A DNA stretch of 64,000 nucleotides from Symbiodinium microadriaticum (Eukaryota > Sar > Dinophyceae > Suessiales > Symbiodiniaceae): the NCBI GenBank assembly GCA_001939145.1, contig LSRX01000485.1, forward strand, positions 157,753 through 221,752, written 5' to 3'. Below the pieces are notes generated by a model. The model had not been told where the DNA came from. It searched no databases and was given only the letters and a program-made list of their open reading frames with translations. This document shows positions 20,501 through 31,605 of the stretch, piece by piece; position 1 is the first letter of the stretch, and each line of letters starts with the position of its first letter. A program made the translations under genes and the position numbers.

Positions 20501-23500
20501 CAGCAAGGGATGACCATCCCACCTGCAACGTTGCAGCTTCAACGCCCCCACCCCCCCCTCCCCGATGCTCTACGATGCAATACAATGCTCTGGTTCGGTC
20601 GGGATACGCATGACGTATGCATGCTTGAAGTCTACCTGAACATACACGTTGAGCACCGATTGTTGCTGCTATGTCAATCCATGTCTAGGGACGTTGAGCA
20701 TGGAAAGTTGCAGCCCTCTGTTTTTGTCGTGACGTGCCGACAGGCCAGCATTGTTCGCAGCCACACCGCACAAGCTCGTTTTGGAGGCCCTAAACTCATT
20801 AGACGCGGAATCTGGCAGGACCCCTGCTAGCGGCCCGGGAATGCCAAGGTTCAGACAAAGGCCCTGTGCTGGGAACGCGATTTCGGTGGTTGGGATGGGT
20901 TGGCGGGGAACAACCTAAAGCACCAAAATGAACCCTGAGCCCAGCTCCCCCTGGTCAGGGCCCCTAAAACCTAAGTCTGCCGATGATAATGATACTGCGA
21001 AAACCATTAGAATCGATCTGGCAATGTAGCCACGTGAAGAAGGACCGAGCATCTGCAACACAATGAGAGACTGAGAGCTTATCGCGGTTCTCCAGATTCA
21101 CCGTACTGAATATCCTATCGTAGATCGCACCCACCGTCAGCGGGAGATTCGCCAGACCAACGCGGCCTACTGTAAAGACAACTGGCACCGAGCCGCTGGC
21201 CCACTCAATCCCTGTCAGGAAAGCGACGCTTCGATGATGCCTCTGGACAACAACATGAAATTTGCGAGATGAACCAGGAAAAAAAGCGACTACGGTCTCC
21301 CACAGGAAACGCAATGCCGTGCGACCACCCCAGGCAACAACTTGCAGGCCCCGGCTCGACTGCTGCGATGTTATCCTTCAGCATCAAGTGCCATGCACAC
21401 AAGGCCATCGCTTCCAACAAACCGTGCTGAGAGTCGGCTGACGGTGAACCACTCGCAACAGGCCCCCCATATCGGGCGTAGTATTCCTGGACTGCCAACA
21501 ACTCACTTAAATTGCCGCACTGCAGAGGATTGCAAGCCAGTCGCTGGCCGCAGCATCAACACTGCATCAACCTCGACTTTCTTTCTTCTATGCGAGACAT
21601 GTTCAACATGCAAAGTGCTTTCTTCCTGATATGCTTGCGCGACCTTTCTTGAAGTGCCGAGCAGAATCCAGTGCCGAGAAGCGCATCGACGAGCGGCAAG
21701 AAGCTCCAAGCACGCAGTTTGCCGTTCAACCTGCTCGCGCAAAGAAACTCAATTTAGCCTCTTTCCGGCACCATCTTTTTCTCTCGGCACACCTGATCTT
21801 CTGACTCATCGGGACGTCGGCTGTGGTCGACCTTGTGGCGGACCCAGGCTTGACGTCCTTCTCCCCAAATTTCCAACAGCTCCGAGGACGCGAGGACCTG
21901 CACGAGCTTGGCCAGAAGCCATCACGACGCAACAATCGCAAAATGCACCTGCGCCAGCTGCGCTAGGTCTTGCATCCAAACCCTCAGTCTTCGGAACATG
22001 ACGAAGACCCGCAGAGGTACATACCGATCCTCGGTGTTGCAAGCGGCATCGACAAACCGCAAACTGCCGCAAGTTTTCGGAATGTGTTGCCGGTCGATTT
22101 CCACATACTCAAGCTTTGTGAGGTCACGCGAAGCTGGCATTCTGTTGCTCGTTTCTCTTCAGGGTGCAGCTACACATGATTTCAGACCACATGCTTGGAG
22201 GATTGCCAACAGGAGGCTTCGCACTATTGAGCTGGATATGGACGGAAGTGTCTTGCTCTAGAAGAAGCATACGAATTGATGAAAGCAACAGATGCATCAA
22301 GAGAAGCGGACTGCCAGCGAGAGCTGCAATCCACTCGCTGTGCATTTTATCCGTTAAAGACACGTTGCGCAAACACATCAAAACTCACTGTCTTACCTCG
22401 GGGTCATTGCTTCTTTGGCTGGTAGCTCCCCTCCTTGAAACACCCATAGAAGAATTGCGGGGAGCTGCGCTTCTTAGTTTGTGAGTTTCCATGCCTGCCG
22501 CCTGAGGCATAAACGAGGCATCTTGTCGCCTGAGATGCAACATGGTTTGGGGGTGTGTGATTATACTGTAGCCTATTGGCTTACCTGAGTTTTATGGCTC
22601 AGGCGGGAGAAGGTTCGTGGCATAGAGCCCTGTCGATTTGTATTTGCATCAGCCGCGTATTGCAGAGAAATGCGGCGACGTTCAATCAAGTTTCCGAATT
22701 CCGGTATATGAGCATTGGGGGCACATTGCCAGCGCTAGACATCTGACTTTCAAACGTCCACGCCGTACACATGGACCAATGTTGAACGACTTCTCACACC
22801 GACGGAGAGTGTTTCAAACGACTCTAGTATTTCTTAATGGGACCTGGCAACCTAACAAGACAACATCCTGGTTAAGCAAAAGGTCTCTCCGCTGGCGGAC
22901 ATGTCTTCGAAGAAATGCATCATTCGGAAGATTCTCCGGTCCAAGCCTGAGTGCGATCTTCCCACAGCAGCGCAGGTTTTTGGAAACCCTTCGACAAGTT
23001 GGCTTGCACAAAGCGTATGCCAGCATAGATCCCCAAAGAGTAAAAGAGCAACAGGACGACCATGACATCCATGACAATGACATACAACGACTACGCAGGA
23101 CCACCCGAACCACCACCAGAGACCACCCAAACACCACCAGGACACCAGCAGGAAACCCCATCAGGAAACCACCAAACCAGGGCCAAAGTCCCCAAGTACT
23201 GGCGGCCTGGCGGGATTCGGCAGCACGGCCACGAGACTTCTGGATTCAGGAGCACGCTCAAAATGCTATCCGCGAAGTACCGGCGCGCTTCAGGAGCACC
23301 GCACTCGGATTCGAGCAGCCAAAGCCCTCATAGTGCTGCGGCGGAGGCCAAAAGCGCGAATGTTTCAGTGCCCGTCGGGAAACGGTTTCCGGCGGATGCT
23401 GTCAAAAATAGGATGCAACTTTAAGAACGTGCACCGTGCCACAGAGGGAGCCGTGATGCTCTTCCGCGCTTGCAAGCTAACCCTCAGCTAACCGACTCTC

Positions 23501-24450
23501 TTTATGCTGAAAGTTGGAACCCCATAGCGTGAGTGTTTGGGACCAATGCAAAAAAAACAGCAGGCCCTCCGAAAAAACACAAGATTCATCAGGAAGGGGC
23601 CAATACTCGAACGACTCTCGGACGGACCGGTTGAGCTCCTCCCGCCAGTTCACGGCCTGCGCAGGGTAGCTTTCCGGCAGTGACCGGCAGTGAGCCGCCA
23701 GCATCCGCCAGCGCTCTTGTCTTGCCTCTGCCGGCTCTGGGGGCGACTCTTCGAACTGCAAGCCACTCGGTACCGCCCAGGTCACCTCGTGAAGCGGTCC
23801 ATCCAGCAAGAACGTTGCTAGCTGCTACCTGTGGCCACCTGCAGGCGCTGGGTCTCTATGCGGCGGGTGGCTACCAAAGTCCGGACCTTGGCTGCATGTT
23901 GCCCCTTTTTTCGCAGTGCGCGAGTGAGCAGCAACTCATCTCAACTTGAAACTCAAGCATCTCTGCTTGCCCGCCCACTTGCTGCATCAGTAGACGGAAC
24001 TGTCTGCTCTGGGGGTTCTGCAGCAGACGCCGGTTCAGCGAAACAAACCAGCCAGGAAGAAGGTCCTTTTCCGGTGCCGGAGCGAGCGCGAGGGAGGGAG
24101 GCAGGGAGGCAGGGAGGGAGGGGATGAGAAAAAGGTGAGAAGCATAGAACAAAATCCACAAAGCAAGAGGCAAGGCGAGCCGCAGCACAGCGAGAAGCCA
24201 ATTAAAAACAACTTAAAAGAAACAAGAGCAAAGCCCCACCGTCCTCGCGACTGCTTCAGTTGGTGGACGCTCTTCACGATGCAGCCCTGCTTTGACATTG
24301 CCGCCTCACTCTTCGAAACAGTGTACTTATGACACTTATGGGAGGCAGGGCAGATCTGCAGACCCCTGAACTTCCAAATTGTGAGTGTTGGAGTAATGTG
24401 GAACTGGCGGCATTCAACTGGGGAGGTCAAGCCTAAATGTTCTGACCTAC
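20501..24450. other. Region without a recognised gene; scattered exon-like frames
   Basis: Coding-like minus-strand pieces occur at about 21500-21330 (LAVQEYYARYGGPVASGSPS), 22100-21930 (IPKTCGSLRFVDAACNTEDR), 22370-22180 and 23809-23520 (LPESYPAQAVNWREELNRSV). They would fit short exons of one or more minus-strand genes, but no family is recognised. A CCACCA-rich minisatellite lies at about 23095-23185 and a GGGAGGCA repeat at 24088-24122. Confidence 0.3.
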
Positions 24451-24704
24451 GGACTGACAGCCCCTTTATTTCGAAGGTTTAATAGGGCTTGTTGGCCTTC
24501 AGCGACCACGCAACTGGAAAACGAGTCCGAATCCAGCAGAGGAGCCGAGAGTTGTGCTGCGGTGGCCTTCCGCGGCACAAGAGATACGATCACGGACAAG
24601 CCGTCCCAGTTCGAGGAAGGGGGCCCAGGGCCGCGGTAGGGCAGCTGCTTTGGACCCCAGCCGAGGCCAAGCATGTCCAGGAGGATCTCGGCTTCCTCCT
24701 CCAA
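24447..24704 (-). CDS. Possible further exon of a minus-strand gene
   Basis: An 85-residue open frame with a plausible composition (LLDMLGLGWGPKQLPYRGPG, NWDGLSVIVSLVPRK). It lies 3' of the resolved XRN exons on the same strand and could be a late exon, but I see no family-specific motif. Confidence 0.25.
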   Translation of the reverse strand: MEEEAEILLDMLGLGWGPKQLPYRGPGPPSSNWDGLSVIVSLVPRKATAAQLSAPLLDSDSFSSCVVAEGQQALLNLRNKGAVSP

Positions 24705-25139
24705 AAAAGGACTTTTTTTTCAACACGTTACGAGCCTACAAGACTTGCCTGTGCGACCGTCTCCAGCAAGCCACCTGAATCAAAGCTTTCTTTCGATGCC
24801 GGTCTGTCCTACGAGTGTGTGCAGGGTATTCTTTGATGCTAGACGCATGGAGCGGAATGAGTGCTGTCAGGAATTGCAACAAATCCGTATGCAGGCAAGG
24901 ACCAACATCGTAGGTCAGGGCGGAAGTGGCGCGGAAAGACTACGGCTTCATTGCTGTTGGAAGGTGGAACCCAACATACCAGGGCAATTCCATGGGTTCC
25001 TGCCCCGTTTGTGAGCAAAAAGCGTTGCGTCTTATTGAGTCAATGGCAAGCCGCGCCATCGGGGCAAGTCCAGGGTGAGGTCCGCTGTGGTCAAATACCT
25101 CAAGCAGCTGGGCAGCACAACGTCCTGCAAGCACATCTT

Positions 25140-27498
25140 GCAACCAATCATGACCAGTCGCCCATTGACTGCAGGCTTAAGCTGGTAGTAGGCTGCTAGG
25201 AGCTTGTCCAGGCCGCCATCGTAGATGTCGACAGCTGCTATGTGGGGCCTAAGTTGCGTTGCCAACACGGGTGAGCCCATCGGAGTTACCCATCAATTAC
25301 CTTCAACGTCCTTCAACTCCTCTGCCTTGCCGTTTGTGCCAGGCTGTGACGAGGCGCAGGAAGTCATTCCCAACCAGGCAGCACATCGCCACAAAGTCGG
25401 CTAGCAGTCGATTCCTGAGAAAACACCCTTTAGTTGTCAGCAAGCAGGCCTTGCCATGCAGAGGCAAGTCATACCGCCAGCCTCATAGCGATTGGCCTAA
25501 TACAAGTGGCTGGTGGCTTCCCTTCATCTGAGCGACGGTAGACAGTCCGGGAACTGGCTGGACAGCCACGCGCGCAGCGCCACGATGCTCAGCATCTCAT
25601 AGTCCTCTTATCTCGTCGCCACTTCAGTCGATAAAAACAAGTGCTTGTACCGAGCGGTCGCGGCAACCGAAAACCGCAAAGAACAAGGTGCCCTTTGAAA
25701 CCTGAACTCCGAGTATTATCCCATGGTCCCGCCTCAGCCATGGGCCCTGCTAAGGCTGCAGGCTCAGGTACCGGCAGGGCGTCCGAGTCTGGGGCCTCTT
25801 GAACGTCCGCGGCCTCCTGCCAGAAGCAAAACAGAACCAGAGTCTGGAAATAAGCGATTCTGCTGCACCTGAGATGGCCCGGTGCGCACCCTTTTCTCGT
25901 AGTTGGGCTTCGTTCTCAGCAGGTACACGTGCTCGGATTCACACACCAGCCCGAGGAACACCAGATCCTGGCGCAGCTTCCACAAACACTCAGGCAGATG
26001 CAAGCAGCAATTTGAATTACTCTCCAGTCTTATTCTGGGCTACTCTTGGGGCGCATCAAATCCGAAAAGCAGCAAGGCGTCGGCATCATTGCTGCAAAGG
26101 CAGTGGGTGTGCTCCGGATGGCTCCGAATCACCTCCATGATTTTGTGCTCGCCTTCGCCTGCAGCCAATGAGCTCTCTGTGCTTCCTTTTTTGAAGCCCT
26201 GACTACAACTCAAAAGCAGCCTGGATCGCGATCGCAAGAGATGACTATGCTCAGTCCTTGCAGATCGGGCACTGCAGCCTCCCAGAGAAAACAGCAGTGG
26301 AATTTGACACGACAGGTCTTCGGGAAAAAGGATGAAAAAGGTAGGCTGCCGGTATGGTATTGGACCACGAGCTGGAGGGGTATCGTGTGCTCTGGATCGA
26401 CGCTAAGCCGCTAAGCTCACAGATGCCCCGTAGCCTGAGAGGCGGCCCAGAGCCGTAGCCGATCCGACAAGCGCTGCATGAAAGGAGTCCTCGGCTTGGC
26501 TCCCAAGCTCTGCCCGAGACCATTTTCACACGTTTTGCAGCGGCACCCAGGTGTGATGGCGTTCCGATCCTCAGACCGCTGCCCCAAGACAAGCTTGCAC
26601 GACCATGTTTTTGCGACTGGACTTGCACGACGGAAGTGCTGAGGCAGCCGCGAAGACATCAATGACTGCATCGATACCATCCGAATCCGTCTCCTGGGCT
26701 TTCCGAAAACGCCTCAGTGCACGGAGGACGGGGTCTGAGGGGCCTAAAAGCCAGGTCAAAGCAACATGACAAAGGATTCAACGGACAGTAGCCGCAGTAG
26801 CCATACCAGAACGGGTGGCCTTGATCTCTGCTGGTTCATCTTCGCCCTTGGGGCCACCCCATCCAGTGCGACATAAAGCAGAACCTGTCAGGCACATCTC
26901 TTTCGTCCCTTGAACATCCCTGACGTGCCCTGCGCAACTGTGGCAAGCCTTGGGAGTCACCAGGGATAACAGCACGGCGAGTTGCGCCTCCAGCTTCAGG
27001 GAGATACTTGCAACGGCAATCGGAGCTGGTGCTGCAAGCCTCAATGAGCTGGAAGAGATAGTCCTCCTGCTCCTGAAGCGTCCAGTCATTCACACAGGTG
27101 TGGACGACACCGTTGAAGTCCAAGTACCTCAAGAGCGTCACTGCTACGCAAACCGCAAACACTTATCCACGAAGGTCCGATCGATAGCCTGCCCTCACAC
27201 CTGACTGCAACCGGGTGGCAGGTTGTCAAACCTAGGCTGCGTAACATACCGATCTTGCACACCATATTGCCTACAAATGCGTGTTAGTCGCCTTACCATG
27301 CAGATGTAGAATCTACACCGTGACGTTTCACCACCTTTGCATGCAAAGCCACGACACAGGATCGAATTGACTGCTGAGCACTATCTGACACTTTGGCATG
27401 TTTTGAAGTCCAGGGCGCTCGTACGGGGGCCCGGTGCTCTTTGCTCGCAGATGAGGTACTCTGCGCACTGCCCACCGATAGAAGCCAGGTACGCCCAT
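25140..27498 (-). CDS. 5'-3' exoribonuclease, XRN family, multi-exon
   Basis: Exons read on the minus strand: 27498-27449 (start MGVPGFYRWAVRRVPHL, the XRN N-terminus), 27127-27040 (YLDFNGVVHTCVNDW), 26987-26949, 26884-26820 (ALDGVAPRAKMNQQRSR), 26712 to about 26600 (RFRKAQETD), 26569-26547 plus 26489-26435 (NAITPG then TPFMQRL), 26278-26221 (IVISCDRDP), 26158-26082 (EGEHKIMEVIR, ending SNDA), 25967 to about 25890 (DLVFLGLVCESEHVYLLR), 25414-25358 (DFVAMCCLVGNDF) and 25248 to about 25140 (PHIAAVDIYDGGLD). Codon phase matches across most junctions. The acidic and Lys/Arg residues of the XRN active site (DFNG, DG-AP-AKM-QQR, GEGEHKIM, DAD, GNDFLP) are present. XRNs degrade 5'-monophosphate RNA in cytoplasm or nucleus. 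About 20 residues normally found between the first two exons are missing, so one exon may be unseen, and the C-terminal part beyond 25140 is not resolved. XRN1 versus XRN2 type cannot be decided. Confidence 0.9.
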
Positions 27499-27499
27499 G

Positions 27500-28620
27500 G
27501 CTTGTGCAGAAGAAGGGGGAGTGGATGTGTGCTTTTTCGCGGAGGAGCTTCAGACACGAAATGATCTCCAAACCAAGGTATGTCTACAGATGGGCTGGGG
27601 AGGTGCAAAGCAAACACGCTTTACTTTCTTCATTATGCATATTGAATGATACAAGAACCCCTTGTCTGCTAAGCAAAACGCCTGCAGTTCAAGCTGAACT
27701 TCATGCGCTTGGGCAAGCAGCACTGCGAGCTGCGTGCTGAAGGTGGTTCTTCATCTAGAACTTAAACACTTAACCTCTGCTGTGGTGCTGGAGCTACCAA
27801 TATGCTGCCTGAAGGAAATCCTAGACCATCTCAGAGCAAACCGAGGACGACATTGCTGTTATTGCGGGGTCGCTTCCGCTGCACTTTGTGAGGAGTCGAA
27901 GAGAAGCGCCCCCCAATTTACCTATTGACAGCGCAGAGCGGTATGACGACGGTCATCTCGAGAGTGGCATTGAGGACGGTCGGTGCACGCCTTCGACTTC
28001 GACGAACTCTCAATCCTCTATGCCTCCATGCACTTTCACGTAGTTGAGGCTCGAAACCTCCTCAAGCTCGGGATGGTGAAACGAATGGCATTGGCCTTTA
28101 CATGCCAGTGACACTTGAGCCTTCGGTACAGAAAGGGTGGGTCGCCCTAACATTATTCGTACACCTTAAATCAGCACTCATAGATGGGATAGTCAATTAT
28201 CTCATGGCATGTCTGGTATGCGCTTTGGCCCTTCACACAGCCGCTTGGCCAGGGACTTGTAGTCGAAAAGGCCTGGAAGCCAGGGTGCTGGCAGCGCAGA
28301 ACACTTGTGACTAAACCAGAACTCAGGCTGGTTCAGTGTTTCGACGCTCACAGTACCCAAAGCGCATGTGCAAAGTGCTGGAACCCATTGGAACCCCATA
28401 CATCCAGACGGTTGTGCGTTGGCTCCTGAATTGCGACATGCTCTTGGCATCTCCTCCTATCCAAGCTTTATCTTCACCGGCTTGCTACACATCTGGACAA
28501 GTGCTGCTGTAAATTTAGTATATAAAACGTGGCACGAAGGGAATTGAAATCCAGCACCCGAGTGCGAGCAGGAAGGGCAGCAGAAAATTTCACGGTCTCT
28601 GGTCAAAGCTCATGCCAGGC
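27500..28620. other. Interval between XRN and kinase-type exons
   Basis: No motif recognised. It probably holds the 3' end of the kinase/EF-hand gene and the XRN promoter. Confidence 0.4.
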
Positions 28621-30300
28621 CTTTATCATCCACCTCCGCCTCCCTCAAGATGGCATCCACCTGGAGGCATGCAAAACTCATCATCGACAGCAGGAAGCTG
28701 CCGTCGCAGCACAGATAACTCCGCCCGTTGATGGTGTTCTGCACTGTGCTAGCTTCCAGAAACACGAAGCAAGCGACATAGCCCAAACTGTCTTGCAAAA
28801 GAATAGAGCCTTGGGGATAAACGATCTCTGCGTTGCGACAAGGCTGTCCTTTGCGAAGACTGCTAATCCTTCAGCACAACCACTGACCCTGACAGAAGCA
28901 TGGGGCCCTCCGCCATGCCCAGAAGCGGCCAGGTAGGCGTGGGCACCCCGAAAGACCTTGAAAGACCTTGAACCGCGAGACCCTGAGATCCTCCTGGAAT
29001 CCTCTGAGAAGTCACAGGGTCAGATCAAGGGGAGAGTTCTTGAGTTGGCTGCGATGCACTACCGTCACTTCGCGCGAAGCGTGCCTCATGCTCCTGCATG
29101 GGATCTCCGAGGGATGTCAGCATCTCCTCCCATTTCCAAACATGCTCAGGATACCAACTGGGCCCATACCCCCACCACGGAAGTCTCACGCAAGTTAGAC
29201 GTAACGTGACCAGGGCTTCTTGTTCGAACCCAACTGTACTGTCTCGCTCTCGTGTCTAGCCAGCCTTGAACTTCTCGCGGCTCATGATGCCAGTGTCCTC
29301 CAAGTCGAAAACCTTCCAGGATGATTCCCGAGAAAAGGATGCCTAACTCCGTGAGCGTGCCCAGTCTTTCCGAACACTCTCGACGAGGCTGTCTCGGCGG
29401 TCCGAGGTTCCTCTTAATCTTCTTCCCAGTGACGCACAGCCCCCTCCCTACATTCGTTGTCTTGTGCACTCTGAACCTGCTACAAGTACATGAGTTCCGA
29501 TGCGGAGACTACTCCTCACCTGCGACCGGGCCGAGGCGGACGACCCCAAGCGTTCACCAGAAAGTTTAGACTGCATGCTGCTGCTCGTAGTGCACCTGGA
29601 ATGCCTTCAGAAGTGTGTCTTCGGTCGTTGGCGTCCTCGCAAACACTGATAGAAACTGTCGCTTCTCACCGGCCGTCAAGGCGTCCCCAAGCCTGTAGTT
29701 GCCTTTGAAGAACCGGATGAAACCATCGACCTTACAAAGAGGCCAAGTCGCCGGATCAGACAAGGGTCTTACTTGTAGGTCGGGCAAACACTTCTCACCG
29801 GGTCGGAAAGTACTGTCCAGGAAAAATGGTCATTTAAGTTTCATACAGAGCATTTTTGCCTATGACGTCCGAGGTGCATCCAAGCCCACCTGTGGAACTG
29901 GTCTGAGCATCTCCGCCAGCTCCTCCAAAGGCAAGGACTGAGAAGGCTCGGTGCCGGTTTTCGCTGAGAGACACGAGTCGACAAAGCATCGACAAAGCAA
30001 CCTTGGATCTGTTAGGCAAAGCAAAACTTGATGCCGTCCTCGTCTGTGGGGTTTTGCCCGAATGCTCGGAAAAGGATTCCCACCTGTGAGGCTGGCACTG
30101 CCAGTCACCCTCAATCAAAGCGAGATTCTACTTCCTTGATCAGGCCTGCTGCGGATTGAGCCGTCCTCACATGGCACGGTACGCAGAAGGCATACAATGG
30201 GCTCATCACGTGGCCTGTCTTGCTTTGATCGAGCAATTTAAAGTTGTCGACGACTTTTTCATACTGATCCTGACATGCAAACCACTTCCATAGCTGCAAC
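28621..30300 (-). CDS. EF-hand-like exons, probable 3' part of the kinase gene
   Basis: Three EF-hand-like segments on the same strand, downstream of the kinase exons: VVDNFKLLDQSKTGHVM (about 30290-30190), an exon at 29312-29265 (VFDLEDTGIMSREKFK, between an AG and a GC splice site) and one at 28660-28621 (VDAILREAEVDDKG, again AG...GC). The pattern hydrophobic-FD-x-x-D/K-x-G, and REAEVDDKG, recall the calmodulin-like domain of calcium-dependent protein kinases (CDPKs). Several loop positions are not ideal calcium ligands, so binding may be weak at some hands. Another coding-like frame in between (29787-29566, ALTAGEKRQFLSVFARTPTT) is unassigned. Membership in the kinase gene is inferred from strand, order and family architecture. 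Confidence 0.55.
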
Positions 30301-31605
30301 ACAGTTTGGAAGTGTGCGCTTCGCACAGACCCTGCCTGTGAGAGTTCAGCCTCCGGGTCGTCCAGCTTGATTTCAAAGCCGGCGCCTGTCGGTCGGTAGC
30401 CGAGGGGGCCACACTACGGTCTGACGCACTTCTCAGATCTTCTGGGTTGACTCGTTGCAGCTCTCACTAATTCTCACCATCTCTCCCTCGATCCACTCTG
30501 GCTCACCAGCCATCGCAAAGCCGCGGCGAGTTTCACCTTCGCGGCAACCGTTCGCTGATCTGCAGGAAATGCATTCCAAGTCTCTGCCATGCAGAGAAGC
30601 TTATGGGGTATGTCGGGGCGGCGCCTGCGGACCATCTGGACACAAACAAATGCGAATTCTGTTCGGAGATACACCGAGCCAAACCGTGGAACGTGCGTGT
30701 CAAGCTTGTGCAGGCATGGTTCTGAACCTCGTTCAGACGCTTTCTGAGGCAACAATAAGAGGCATAACTTATTGACAGCGGACAGCTTCACATGTCCTGT
30801 GCCTTCTGCAGTACAACCAGAACCACCCGCAAATACATGCAAGGGCATGCAAATCTCGGAGAGCAACAGCAGCGACTGTGTCTTCGCCGATGGCTTTTGT
30901 CTTGAGCACGCAATGACCGTCGTTCTAAAACGGATGAAACAGCTCCATTCCAGACCGTCAAGGGCTTCAGCCAAGTTCTGTGTATGGGTTGCGGGATGGA
31001 TGGTCTTTCACACGTCAGGAGCTTCTGGTGCAATCATGCTGAAGCGACTTGCGGCTCAGAGAAGCATACAACGTGAACATCTTCCAAGGCTATGCCTGCA
31101 GAACTTTCAGAACGAAGCAGATGGGCACACTCAAGCTGCAACTTCACTGGCTACCTGTGGGCCCCTGTGGCTCTGTTGCACTCTGTCCACTGCACTTCGG
31201 AAATGGCTTGAACACGACTGGTGGGACTGTCCATTTGCCAGGCCTCGCCAACGACAATGCCATCGTCCACCAGCTCCTGGCACCAAAACTGAGACCCCTC
31301 TCGTCACCACGGCCATCCTTCTCGCTGATTGCACGAGAAGTGTCTGTCGATTATCGTACAGTCGAGACCTTACCATCTCGACAGGCATGGCACTCTCGGT
31401 AGTCCTGGATGTAGGGCGGCAGCTGTGGAGCTGCGCGAGAGTCCTCCGCTGATCCACAGGGAGGAAGGTGCAGGGCGAGCAGGCACTTAGCACATACACG
31501 GGGAAGAGGCAACTGCGGTTCTGTGCTGAATAAGCACTTTTGCTTTCTGAATCCATGCACGTCTTTGCTGTAGCATCCAAGCAAGCTAAAGCAAGCTGCA
31601 CGGGC

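Noticed and set aside
22638..23333. 231-residue plus-strand frame
   Set aside because: Half of it is the CCACCA minisatellite and no part has a recognisable domain or consistent coding texture.
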